64,000 nt of DNA from UBA7430 sp002478765. Its GTDB lineage: Bacteria; Bacteroidota; Bacteroidia; Flavobacteriales; UBA7430. Below the pieces are notes generated by a model. It had not been told where the DNA came from. It worked only from the letters and a program-made list of their open reading frames with translations, and searched no databases. Location: positions 248,001 through 312,000 of the forward strand of contig CALSTU010000004.1 in the NCBI GenBank assembly GCA_943789355.1, given 5' to 3'. The translations under genes were made by a program, and so were the position numbers. Of this stretch, positions 15,683 to 23,067 are shown piece after piece; position 1 is the first letter of the stretch; the number at the start of each line of letters is the position of its first letter.

Positions 15683-16821
15683 TTTCGCAGTTCTCTTTTA
15701 CATTTTTTCCAAAAGCCAAAGAAGGATGGAAAATAACCTTGGACGCTACTCATCCATTCTCGCGGTTCTTCCGTTCCCTGATAATGTGCGTTCAGGGGAT
15801 GCTCTTTGTACACGATGTTTTCGGCCGCCACCTGCTGCAACAGTTCTTCATATTCTCCGACGAACACCTTGATGTTGGAAATATTTTTTGATAAGTCAAT
15901 GGCAAAGTCCAAACTTCGTTGACTCACCGGATGCTTCTGAAAAACGGAGGGCTCCAACAGGAAAATTCGTTGTACATCTTCGTCTTTGTGCCAAAGGGGG
16001 TCCAGGTTGTAGTAGTTGTACACCAGTGTCTTTTTGGTTGCATCGAGGTTTGGTGGGTTTGTATTTGGCAGACTGCACCCTACAGCACCTGTGGTCGTTT
16101 CCAAGAGGACTTCCGGAATCTCCAATTCTTCGAAGGCCTCGTAGCCGAGGTCTAAAAAGGTATTCTTTTGAGCGCACTTAAAGTACTTGTTGATGTTGTC
16201 TTGATTGGCGTAATATTTTTTGTTGGAAAAGGCACCTGCTACCCACTGCCAGCTCAGCTGATTGCTGGCCAAGTCGCCATCTAAAAGATGGGCATACATC
16301 CACCGCGCAGGAGTGAGCCAATGGCACTTTGCAACATTGCAACAAATGGAAGCCACATACATGCGCATGTGGTTGTGCATGTAGCCGGTTTCGTAGAGCT
16401 TTCTGATGGCTGCATCGACCGCTTCAATGCCTGTGGATGCATCAACCACGGCTCGAGGCATTTCCTCGTTACTCACCCTTTCTTGGGGGCGTTTGAGGTC
16501 GCTGTGAATGCCCTCTCTCTTAGCCAACCACACCTGCTGCCAATAATCTCTCCAAGCCAGTTCTTGGGTAAACTTTTCCGCCTGATACCAGCTCAGACCG
16601 AGTGATTTCACATGGCTATACACCTGATGTGTGGACAAAAAGCCTCTTGAAATGTAGGGACTTAGTCTGGAAACGGCACCATCCGAAAAGTTTCGGCTTT
16701 GGGCGTACTTGACAGGGTTTATCTGCGCCAAGAGAGTCGTAACGTCCTCATGTGCTGTTGGGAAACGACACCCTTTAAACTCTTCAAAACGCTCGTTTCG
16801 ATCTGCTTTATTGTCAGTCAT
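15679..16821 (-). CDS. photolyase/cryptochrome FAD-binding protein with apparently permuted domain order
   Basis: 380 residues. The protein begins directly with the photolyase FAD-binding domain (about 1-250): YAQSRNFSDGAVSRLSPYIS, FTQELAWRDYWQQVW, ETGYMHNHMRMYVAS, then LLDGDLASNQLSWQWVAGAF and a NKYF end. The usual N-terminal alpha/beta domain is absent. Instead the last 120 residues look like it: KTLVYNYYNLDPLWHKDED resembles the LVWFRRDLRLHDN strand-loop, then RIFLLEPSVFQKHPVSQRSL, NIKVFVGEYEELLQQVA and NIVYKEHPL follow in the order of strands 2-4. Substrate (CPD, ssDNA or signalling) is unknown. First gene of the operon, with a promoter box 4 nt before its ATG. Confidence 0.85.
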   Translation of the reverse strand: MTDNKADRNERFEEFKGCRFPTAHEDVTTLLAQINPVKYAQSRNFSDGAVSRLSPYISRGFLSTHQVYSHVKSLGLSWYQAEKFTQELAWRDYWQQVWLAKREGIHSDLKRPQERVSNEEMPRAVVDASTGIEAVDAAIRKLYETGYMHNHMRMYVASICCNVAKCHWLTPARWMYAHLLDGDLASNQLSWQWVAGAFSNKKYYANQDNINKYFKCAQKNTFLDLGYEAFEELEIPEVLLETTTGAVGCSLPNTNPPNLDATKKTLVYNYYNLDPLWHKDEDVQRIFLLEPSVFQKHPVSQRSLDFAIDLSKNISNIKVFVGEYEELLQQVAAENIVYKEHPLNAHYQGTEEPREWMSSVQGYFPSFFGFWKKCKRELRK

Positions 16822-16825
16822 TTCT

Positions 16826-16833
16826 CAAAGTTA
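16826..16833 (-). promoter_or_regulatory. -7 promoter box of the photolyase operon
   Basis: TAACTTTG on the minus strand, 4 nt upstream of the ATG at 16821; the transcript is probably leaderless. No light- or stress-response operator is recognised. Confidence 0.5.
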
Positions 16834-16862
16834 CGGATAATTCACCAATGGTGTGTGCGTAA

Positions 16863-16890
16863 AAAAACCACTCTAATAGGAGTGGTTTTT
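16863..16890 (-). terminator. Rho-independent terminator of the secreted repeat protein gene
   Basis: Arms AAAAACCACTC and GAGTGGTTTTT around TAATAG. On the minus strand it is followed by a T-run. It lies 56 nt past the stop at 16946. Confidence 0.8.
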
Positions 16891-16945
16891 CTTTTTCAAA
16901 TTCGTCCGCTTCGCTATGTTCGCTCGCAGGTAAAGGGATATAGTT

Positions 16946-18250
16946 TTAAAATGCGCGAACAAACCGAGCCTTAAGCGTCTGGGCCTTATAACTAGGCCCA
17001 GTAGTACCGTTTGACATAAGCATATATTCAACACGGTCATTTGAGGTCGGAGTAGAAGACCAATACCAAAAACCATAGATGCCTAGCACATTCCCGTTAG
17101 GGCCGCCATGTGCAATCGTACTGTAGATTAGCGTTAACTCATCTATGTTTGGCAGGTACCAATCGCTGTAGCCTCCTGATGTGCTGGCATCTGCACCACT
17201 CATAACTTCAGCCCAGGGTTGGTTTCCTCCCCAATCTTGTAAGTCAGCCACCAAGCCTGTTCCGTCTTCGTTGATTTGGAATACCATTCCTCCTTCGTGG
17301 ATGTCTCCTATTTTTAAGTCTACTTGGTTGGAGTTCCCATCGCAGTCATAACCTTCTTCTGCTGCCGGGTTTCCACAACCGCAGCCTAAATCTTCTGCGG
17401 AACCGTTTGGCACCCCAGCACAATCTGAACAGCTTGAGTTGTCTCCGTTTATAACGCCACATTGATCTCGACAACTCGTGTACTCACAAGAGTTGTCCCA
17501 ATATTCTGCTTCTGGCGCATAATTACAGGCAAATTCGTCCATACAACCCAAAACATCACAAACACCATCATTATCTGTATCCGACTCACACCAATTTGCA
17601 TAACTGGCTATCACAGAGTCCAAGTCTGCCTGAGAAATACCGTCCTCTGGCGTTACCGAAGCAACACCCTCTGCATAAGCAGCATCTACATCTGCCTGAG
17701 AAATACCGTCCTCTGGCGTTACTGAGGCAACACCTTCTGCGTAGGCTGCATCGACATCTGATTGGGAAACACCATCTTCTGGCGTTACCGAAGCAGCTCC
17801 GTCTGCATAGGCCGCGTCTACATCTGATTGACCAATTGGTGCACAAAACATAAAGCCTTCCAGCTTTTCTTTCAACTTAATTTTATAACCCTCGGAGTAT
17901 TTTAAACTGTCAATGGCGCTAAAATTGAATTCGGGTAGGTAAGCCAAACCGGATTCGTCTTTAAACACTTCTATATTGTCTTTGTGGGCTTCAAAAGCGG
18001 CAACCACATCTCGAGCTTCCATACAGGTGTAACCAAACATGCTCCACCCCTTTGGTAGATCAAGAGTATTACAAAAACCATCGTCCGCAGTGGCTTCTGG
18101 ATTGTAATTGAATGCTGTTTGATCCGTACAACCACACACGATGTTTTCGTTACCGGGGAGGTTTTCATTACAATCTTGTGCGCTCAGTGAAAAGCTCATA
18201 GCAATTGCTAGAGATAAAAGTCCAATAGTTCTATTTGTAAATCTTCTCAT
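16946..18250 (-). CDS. secreted repeat-containing protein with C-terminal DUF1566/Lcl-type domain
   Basis: 434 residues from the ATG at 18250. Signal peptide RTIGLLSLAIAMSFSLSAQ, then a GCTDQTAFNYNPEATADD module, a GWSMFGYTC...YLPEFNF...GYKIKL domain, and a run of 22-residue repeats (SDVDAAYAEGVASVTPEDGI, about 3 copies plus a partial). Further on come a second GCMDEFACNYAPEA module and Cys-rich DCAGVPNGSA and CGCGNPAAEEGYDCDGN segments. The C-terminus (IGDIHEGGMVFQI, SDWYLPNIDELTLIYST, YWSSTP, ARFVRAF) is a DUF1566-like fold. Secreted or cell-surface; the modules are frequent in marine Bacteroidetes. I see no clear T9SS sorting domain. Function unknown. Confidence 0.85.
   Translation of the reverse strand: MRRFTNRTIGLLSLAIAMSFSLSAQDCNENLPGNENIVCGCTDQTAFNYNPEATADDGFCNTLDLPKGWSMFGYTCMEARDVVAAFEAHKDNIEVFKDESGLAYLPEFNFSAIDSLKYSEGYKIKLKEKLEGFMFCAPIGQSDVDAAYADGAASVTPEDGVSQSDVDAAYAEGVASVTPEDGISQADVDAAYAEGVASVTPEDGISQADLDSVIASYANWCESDTDNDGVCDVLGCMDEFACNYAPEAEYWDNSCEYTSCRDQCGVINGDNSSCSDCAGVPNGSAEDLGCGCGNPAAEEGYDCDGNSNQVDLKIGDIHEGGMVFQINEDGTGLVADLQDWGGNQPWAEVMSGADASTSGGYSDWYLPNIDELTLIYSTIAHGGPNGNVLGIYGFWYWSSTPTSNDRVEYMLMSNGTTGPSYKAQTLKARFVRAF
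17625..17822 (-). repeat. 66-bp in-frame tandem repeat (3 units)
   Basis: Units start at 17625, 17691 and 17757, each 66 bp, and a partial fourth begins at 17823. Each encodes 22 residues around DVDAAYAEGVASVTPEDG. The units differ at several synonymous sites, so the duplication is not very recent. Confidence 0.9.
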
Positions 18251-18287
18251 ATTATTCGGGGTTAAGCAATAAAGGGTAAATATACAC

Positions 18288-18320
18288 AAAAAAGCCTTCT
18301 CAATAAAGAGAAGGCTTTTG
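18288..18320 (-). terminator. terminator downstream of tRNA-Leu
   Basis: Arms AAAAGCCTTCTC and GAGAAGGCTTTT around AATAAA. It directly abuts the 3' end of tRNA-Leu on the minus strand and ends in a T-run. Confidence 0.8.
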
Positions 18321-18402
18321 TACCTGGGGCGGGAATCGAACCCGCACTCTCGAAAGAACTGGATTTTGAATCCAGCGCGTCTACCAATTCCGCCACCCAG
18401 GC
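18321..18402 (-). tRNA. tRNA-Leu (anticodon CAA)
   Basis: The minus strand reads GCCTGGGTGGCGGAATTGG at the 5' end, an anticodon loop TTCAAAA (CAA), a class II variable arm, a T-arm GGGTTCGATTCCC, and the acceptor CCCAGGT before discriminator A. It decodes TTG. A promoter box lies 18 nt upstream and a terminator follows at once. Confidence 0.95.
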
Positions 18403-18419
18403 TTGAAAAAGGTCGATGG

Positions 18420-18448
18420 CAAAATTAAGAATACTTTGTTGGCTGCAA
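18420..18448 (-). promoter_or_regulatory. promoter of tRNA-Leu
   Basis: Minus strand: TTG at 18446-18448, an 18-nt spacer, then TAATTTTG at 18420-18427. A good match to TTG-N17-23-TAnnTTTG. Confidence 0.65.
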
Positions 18449-18571
18449 AATATTTTTTCGCTTTTAATTCTTTCGCCGAAGCCTTTCTGAATAATTCATT
18501 CACCTACCTGCCTTAAACACGCTGTTTGCGCAAAACTACAATCAAGGCGGTGGTGATAATCCTCGGTTAAC

Positions 18572-18603
18572 TTGAGTATTTTCAATATAATTTCTTACAT
18601 TTG
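18572..18603 (+). promoter_or_regulatory. promoter of prs
   Basis: TTG at 18572-18574, a 21-nt spacer, TACATTTG at 18596-18603. It leaves a 51-nt leader before the chosen prs ATG. Confidence 0.65.
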
Positions 18604-18654
18604 CTGCCCTTACAGAAGAACGGATTAATCTATTTATCAAAGGATTGCAGAACG

Positions 18655-19584
18655 ATGGATTCAACAATTAAAATATTTTCAGGTAAAGCGACCCTCCCTT
18701 TGGCAAAACAAATTGCGAAAGACTATGGGGTTCCCTTAGGAAATATCATCATTTTCAACTTTAGTGATGGCGAATTTATCCCTTCTTTTGAAGAAACCGT
18801 AAGAGGTTCAAAGGTATTCATCATCCAGTCTACACCGCCTCCGTCAGACAACCTCATGGAGTTGTTGTTGATGATTGATGCTGCCAAGCGGGCTTCGGCC
18901 TCTCAGATTGTGGCCGTCATGCCTTATTTTGGTATGGCACGACAAGATCGTAAAGACAAGCCAAGAGTGCCGATAGGCGCAAAACTTGTGGCCAACATGC
19001 TTACGGCAGCCGGTGCCACACGCATCATGACCTGCGATTTACATGCCGATCAAATCCAGGGATTCTTCGAAGTACCGGTGGATCACTTGTATGCATCTTC
19101 GGTTTTTATTGACCACATCGAATCTTTAAAGCTTGACAACTTAACCATCGCTTCACCTGATATGGGTGGATCCAAGCGTGCGCATGCCTACGCGAAACAC
19201 CTGGGTTGCGAAATGGTAATCTGTTACAAGCACCGCAAAAAAGCCAATGAAATTGGCGACATGCGCGTGATTGGAGAAGTAGAAGGCCGAAACATCGTAT
19301 TGGTCGATGATATGGTGGATACTGCGGGTACGCTAACCACGGCAGCAGACATGATGTTGAAACACGGAGCACTGTCGGTTCGTGCGGTTTGTACGCACCC
19401 TGTTTTGTCGGGTAAAGCATATGAGCGCGTGGAAAACTCAAAAATGCTTGAGCTGATCGTTACCGATACTTTGCCAAGCCAAAAAAGTCCAAAAATTAAA
19501 GTCATCAGCATCGCTCCCTTGCTTGCCAACGTCATTAAAAACGTGGTCAACAATGAGTCGATTAGTAAAAATTTTATTCGTTAA
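18655..19584 (+). CDS. prs: ribose-phosphate pyrophosphokinase (PRPP synthetase)
   Basis: Makes PRPP from ribose-5-phosphate and ATP for nucleotide, His, Trp and NAD synthesis. FSDGEFIPSFEETVRG, the flexible loop PYFGMARQDRKDKPR, CDLHADQIQGFF and the PRPP-binding VLVDDMVDTAGTLTTAA are all present. The ATG at 18655 (MDSTIKIFSGKAT, 309 residues) is used; a start at 18601 would begin inside the promoter box. Upstream gene of prs-rplY-pth. Confidence 0.96.
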   Translation: MDSTIKIFSGKATLPLAKQIAKDYGVPLGNIIIFNFSDGEFIPSFEETVRGSKVFIIQSTPPPSDNLMELLLMIDAAKRASASQIVAVMPYFGMARQDRKDKPRVPIGAKLVANMLTAAGATRIMTCDLHADQIQGFFEVPVDHLYASSVFIDHIESLKLDNLTIASPDMGGSKRAHAYAKHLGCEMVICYKHRKKANEIGDMRVIGEVEGRNIVLVDDMVDTAGTLTTAADMMLKHGALSVRAVCTHPVLSGKAYERVENSKMLELIVTDTLPSQKSPKIKVISIAPLLANVIKNVVNNESISKNFIR

Positions 19585-19614
19585 ATTTAGTTTATAAACC
19601 AAAAATCAAACCAA

Positions 19615-20232
19615 ATGAAATCAGTATCTATTAGCGCTGAAAAGCGTGTAGATTTGGGGAAAAAGGATGCTAAAGCCTTAAGAGCTGCAGGGAAAGTGCC
19701 TTGCGTTGTTTACGGTGGAGAATCCGTAAAACACTTTGCGGCTTCAGAAATTGCTTTCAACAACCTTGTTTACACACCGAATGTATATGCGGTGGCGATT
19801 GATATTGAGGGCACTCTAGTGAATGCCCTTATCAAAGACATTCAATTCCACCCCGTAACCGACAAAATCCTTCACATCGACTTTATTGAGTTGACTGCAG
19901 GACAAAGCATAAACACAGAAATTCCTGTGGTCCTCAATGGAAATGCCATTGGTGTAAGAAACGGTGGTAAATTGCGTAAATCACTTCGTAAACTTAGCGT
20001 TCGTGCCACGCCGGAAAACTTACCTGATGCAATTACACTTGACATCTCAACAATGAAAATTGGAGATAAAATTTACGTGAGAGATGTAGAGGTTTCAGGT
20101 TTTGACATTCTGACTTCAGGCAATGCGGTTATTGTAGCTGTGAAAACTGCTCGTAACGTTGTTGATGAAGAGGAAGAGGGTGAAGAGGAAGCGGCTGATG
20201 CGCCTGCTGCTGAAGCACCTGCTGCAGAATAA
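19615..20232 (+). CDS. rplY: 50S ribosomal protein L25 / general stress protein Ctc
   Basis: Long (Ctc/TL5-type) L25 of 205 residues that binds 5S rRNA. The N-terminal L25 domain (about 1-95) includes RVDLGKKDAKALRAAGKVPC and VYGGESV. A C-terminal beta domain (TAGQSINTEIPVVLNGNAIG) follows, with an acidic Glu/Ala-rich tail (EEEEGEEEAADAPAAEAP). It starts 30 nt after prs and ends 2 nt before pth, the usual prs-ctc-pth order. Confidence 0.95.
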   Translation: MKSVSISAEKRVDLGKKDAKALRAAGKVPCVVYGGESVKHFAASEIAFNNLVYTPNVYAVAIDIEGTLVNALIKDIQFHPVTDKILHIDFIELTAGQSINTEIPVVLNGNAIGVRNGGKLRKSLRKLSVRATPENLPDAITLDISTMKIGDKIYVRDVEVSGFDILTSGNAVIVAVKTARNVVDEEEEGEEEAADAPAAEAPAAE

Positions 20233-20234
20233 AC

Positions 20235-20801
20235 ATGAAAAAATTCCTTGTCATCGGATTGGGAAATGTTGGTTCTGAGTATGTCAATACTCGGCACAAC
20301 ATCGGATTTAAAGTATTGGAAGCACTAGCTAGTGCTTCCAATACTTGTTTTAAGCCCAATCGTTATGCGGATACCGCAACGATAAAAGTCAAAGGTCGTT
20401 CCGTAACGCTTGTTAAACCGACCACCTTTATGAACCTCAGCGGTAAGGCGGTAAACTACTACATGCAAAGCGAAAAAATCGCTATTGAAAACACCCTCAT
20501 CATTACGGATGATTTGGCGCTTCCTTTCGGCACACTTCGCATGCGAACCAAGGGTAGCGATGGCGGTCACAACGGCTTGAAACACATCATCGAGACCTTA
20601 AACAGCGCTCACTTCCCGAGAATACGGTTTGGGGTAGGCAATGAGTTTTCAAAAGGAAAACAAGTCGATTACGTACTCGGCGAATGGTCTACTGAAGAAG
20701 AAGAAAAACTAAAGGAACGGCTTGAAACGCTCTCAAAAATGATTCAAAGCTTTGTTTGCATTGGAGCGCCAAAAACCATGACGGACTTTAACGGTAAGTA
20801 A
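20235..20801 (+). CDS. pth: peptidyl-tRNA hydrolase
   Basis: Releases peptides from peptidyl-tRNA that drops off the ribosome. The catalytic His is His21 in NTRHNIGFKVLE; PTTFMNLSGKAVNYY, DDLALPFGTLRMRTKGSDGG and HNGLKHI are the further signatures. 188 residues, normal length. A perfect 36-bp palindrome lies inside the coding region and encodes part of KVLEALASASNTCF; the protein alignment in this region is still family-like. It is co-transcribed with rplY (2-nt gap). Confidence 0.96.
   Translation: MKKFLVIGLGNVGSEYVNTRHNIGFKVLEALASASNTCFKPNRYADTATIKVKGRSVTLVKPTTFMNLSGKAVNYYMQSEKIAIENTLIITDDLALPFGTLRMRTKGSDGGHNGLKHIIETLNSAHFPRIRFGVGNEFSKGKQVDYVLGEWSTEEEEKLKERLETLSKMIQSFVCIGAPKTMTDFNGK
20311..20346. 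repeat. perfect 36-bp palindrome inside pth
   Basis: AAGTATTGGAAGCACTAG is followed at once by its exact reverse complement, with no loop. It has no trailing T-run, so it is not a standard terminator. In mRNA it would form a stable hairpin about 75-110 nt into the pth message. Confidence 0.95.
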
Positions 20802-20858
20802 GGTCTTTATTAAACTCCTTCGGAAGCTTCGTTCGAAATTAACATCAATATTGAACCT

Positions 20859-21245
20859 ATGGGATTAAACGTTGTCGGATTTAAAAGTTTGGGTATTGTT
20901 CAAGATGACTCTTTTAAGGAAGAGGCGGAATGGTCTCGGGTATTCCAACACAACTTCAAACTCAGCAATGGAAAATACATCGCACTTCAAATCACGGAAA
21001 ACAGTGTTGGCGGTGATTTAAAAGAAGAGCTCGTTTCCCTAAAATATTTGCCTGTGGATGACCTGGAACAGCTTGTCGATCCTTCCAATGACGATGAAGT
21101 GAGCGCCTTGGAAAAGGAAATCGTGGTGGGCTGCTTTGAATACATCGATGAGTTTTACGAGTACGACTTGCTCCTCAGAAGTATTGGTTGTAATACACTA
21201 GAGGGAGAGGCTCTTGACAAACTCCTCGATTCTTCTGTGCTTTGA
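20859..21245 (+). CDS. hypothetical acidic protein
   Basis: 128 residues, soluble, strongly acidic, not recognised. It starts at ATG 20859 with MGLNVVGFKSLGIVQDDSF. The segment KYIALQITENSVGGDLKEEL has a beta-hairpin look, and the C-terminal half is helical and Asp/Glu-rich. It follows pth on the same strand after 57 nt, with codon use like its neighbours. It may be the last native gene before the AT-rich patch. Confidence 0.6.
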   Translation: MGLNVVGFKSLGIVQDDSFKEEAEWSRVFQHNFKLSNGKYIALQITENSVGGDLKEELVSLKYLPVDDLEQLVDPSNDDEVSALEKEIVVGCFEYIDEFYEYDLLLRSIGCNTLEGEALDKLLDSSVL

Positions 21246-21650
21246 TTACAGGTTCCTTTTTAAACTCGTTCCTTATCTAAACATTGCTGCCTCTAACGGC
21301 TATGCATTTCAGATAGACACTCAAAATTATAGGGACTCTGAAATTTACCAAACTATTAGTGGCAACATTTATAGAGTACATGCAATAACTATTGAAACTC
21401 TCAGTAATGCTAATTTTCGCCTTACTGACACACAAATTACCAGCGTTGATGCATCTGATTCATTTTGTACGTATTAGCTTGGTTTTAATCGTGGTTTTGT
21501 ATTACTCCGTTTTGGGTAATCTGACCGGAAAAGATCTTTTCAGCTCATCTCAACAACTCCTTGCAACTAAAATAAGAGCTAAAAAAGGGGGAACACTACT
21601 TTAAAACCAAAAGGAAGTAAAAGGACCCAAATACGTCATTACAAAATCAC
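21246..21650. other. gene-poor stretch, possible decayed coding DNA
   Basis: About 400 nt with no complete gene. A plus-strand frame running into this stretch and ending at 21477 has protein-like content (FQIDTQNYRDSEIYQTISGN, TDTQITSVDASDSFCTY) but no credible start of its own; it could be a gene remnant. No transposase, tRNA or terminator is seen. Confidence 0.3.
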
Positions 21651-21666
21651 TCCACCGTGACGGACT
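21651..21666 (-). repeat. second copy of the glmS 3' terminus (att-like)
   Basis: TCCACCGTGACGGACT differs by one base from TCCACGGTGACGGACT at 23072-23087 in the true glmS end. On the minus strand both read Ser-Val-Thr-Val-Glu-stop, with different wobble bases and stop codon (TCC GTC ACG GTG GAG TGA here, TCC GTC ACC GTG GAA TAA in glmS). It brackets the AT-rich insert. Confidence 0.6.
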
Positions 21667-21995
21667 GTTTTAAAACCAATTCTCCGAATTCAAAAAGTGG
21701 TGAATTTAAATTGTTAAAACAATTTAATATCTCATTCAAGTTAGTTGTTAGGTCATCATCCCTCACCTCTATTCATCGTTACAACAATAAACAACAACAA
21801 CTATACGATGAAATAAAACACCTCAAAGAAGTTAAAGGTTATGGTTACAGAAGAATAAGTCAAGTCTTATGTGAAAAGGGATATACAACAGTTCGGAGTA
21901 ACAAACCAATATTGAATAACTATGTACATAGTATCTATAAAAGGGGTAATACAAGAGAAGAAAGAATCAATAGAGGTTATGAGTCATCAATTTAG
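21657..21995 (+). pseudogene. HTH-like fragment, possibly recombinase C-terminus
   Basis: Open frame of up to 112 codons whose only start is a GTG inside the glmS-like repeat; there is no internal ATG. The C-terminal half reads QLYDEIKHLKEVKGYGYRRI, then SQVLCEKGYTTVRSNK, a helix-turn-helix-like pattern resembling segments found near the ends of resolvase-type recombinases and short flavobacterial proteins. Probably a 5'-truncated remnant left by integration. Function not assignable. Confidence 0.4.
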
Positions 21996-22045
21996 GATAT
22001 GATGTGTTCTGGGATTTTTTGGTAGATTTGGGTAAAATCTAACTC

Positions 22046-22393
22046 ATGAAAAAGTGTGAAAAATGTAGTTTAGAGATGGATGACCTCTCTAAATTCGAAG
22101 TCTGTTACAGTTGTAGACATGATTCAGAAGATGAAAAAACAGATGATGTAATAAATGTTTCTGATAAAAAAAATGGACCTAATCCTGTAAAAAAAACAGA
22201 AAATGTTGAACAACCCAAGAATCAAAGTTTTGATGAACAGGTGTTATATCATGTCAACAAACAAACTAAAATATTAACTGAACAATACAAACTTCAAAAG
22301 AGAATTTCTCATAATGTTCTATTCTTTTTTTGGATAACAATTATAGGATTTATTTTATCTTTTCTGGTGGGGTTAGGAGTGTTATTTATATAA
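22046..22393 (+). CDS. small zinc-ribbon membrane protein, unknown function
   Basis: 115 residues. An N-terminal double CxxC (MKKCEKCSLEMDD, VCYSCRHD) suggests one bound zinc. A charged, disordered Lys/Asp/Asn stretch follows, then a helix (DEQVLYHVNKQTKILTEQYK), and the C-terminus has one membrane helix (NVLFFFWITIIGFILSFLVG). Codon use is visibly more AT-rich than in glmS or pth, in keeping with acquisition. Not recognised as a known family. Confidence 0.6.
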   Translation: MKKCEKCSLEMDDLSKFEVCYSCRHDSEDEKTDDVINVSDKKNGPNPVKKTENVEQPKNQSFDEQVLYHVNKQTKILTEQYKLQKRISHNVLFFFWITIIGFILSFLVGLGVLFI

Positions 22394-22466
22394 ACCACAC
22401 CCTCGGTTGTGATATGACTCAGAGTTATTTTTCTATATTTGATTAGTATTAATTAAAACTTTAAAA

Positions 22467-22616
22467 ATGGACTTTCTTGGGATTTTAATCTTTTGTATTG
22501 TTTTTCTTTTAATCATGAGACTTTTGGGGTCATGGATGTTAAGAATAGATGATGTTATTCATTACCAAAAAGAAATACTTAAAGAATTAAAGACATTAAA
22601 CTCTAATAAGGAGTAA
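22467..22616 (+). CDS. 49-residue single-span membrane peptide, unknown
   Basis: ATG at 22467 to TAA at 22616. MDFLGILIFCIVFLLIMRLL is one hydrophobic helix, followed by a charged tail, HYQKEILKELKTLNSNKE. The pattern (an N-terminal membrane helix with a short amphipathic cytosolic tail) fits small regulatory or accessory membrane peptides. It lies 73 nt after the zinc-ribbon gene on the same strand and shares its AT-rich composition. Confidence 0.5.
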   Translation: MDFLGILIFCIVFLLIMRLLGSWMLRIDDVIHYQKEILKELKTLNSNKE

Positions 22617-22650
22617 TCTTCCGACTTATAACGTTGTACACTTATAGATT

Positions 22651-22928
22651 ATGAAAAAGGTCTTGTTACTATTTTGGGTGGAATAGTAAAAACTTGGTTT
22701 GAAAATGGACAACCTAACGGAACACTATACCAATGGTATGAAGATGGTAAAGTAGAGGGAGAAGTAACTTATATAAATGGTGTAAGAGATGGGTTGACTA
22801 AAGTGTTTTATCCAAATGGTAACTTAAAATATGAAGAGGTTTATAGTAATGGTGTGTTAATTGAATCGTATCATTCCGATTGGTATATTGGAATATATGA
22901 TTGGATAAGTGGTTGGTGGAAAGATTAA
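22651..22928 (+). pseudogene. MORN-repeat (YwqK-type) protein, probably frameshifted
   Basis: Three MORN-like repeats can be read: KTWFENGQPNGTLYQWYEDG, KVEGEVTYINGVRDGL, KVFYPNGNLKYEEVYSNG. The frame has only a TTG at 22674 as a start. An ATG at 22651 begins a signal-peptide-like MKKVLLLFWVE but stops at once in another frame; adding one base would join it to the repeats. Hence a single-base frameshift in a secreted or lipoprotein MORN protein is likely. Alternatively the TTG is used. Confidence 0.5.
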
Positions 22929-23067
22929 ACATTAACCTACTCAAAAAACACATCCTCAACCTAACAAGTTGGGGGTTTTTATTTGTTGAATTTTTGATTT
23001 ATTGGTTTAAGAACATTCGGACGTATCCAACTGATGAAATAATGAAGAAATTGATTGATCCTAAATA

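Noticed and set aside
15888..16181. Open frames on the strand opposite the permuted photolyase gene
   Set aside because: They are shadows of a well-conserved coding region and show no protein family features.
17625..17830. Regular 66-bp repeats considered as a CRISPR array
   Set aside because: Units are directly adjacent with no unique spacers, stay in frame and encode a 22-residue protein repeat; no cas genes are nearby.
20311..20346. Palindrome considered as a Rho-independent terminator
   Set aside because: It lies inside the intact pth frame, has no loop and no T-run after it.
21214..21477. Open frame after the hypothetical acidic protein considered as a gene
   Set aside because: It overlaps the end of the preceding gene, has no credible start, and its content suggests at most a decayed fragment.
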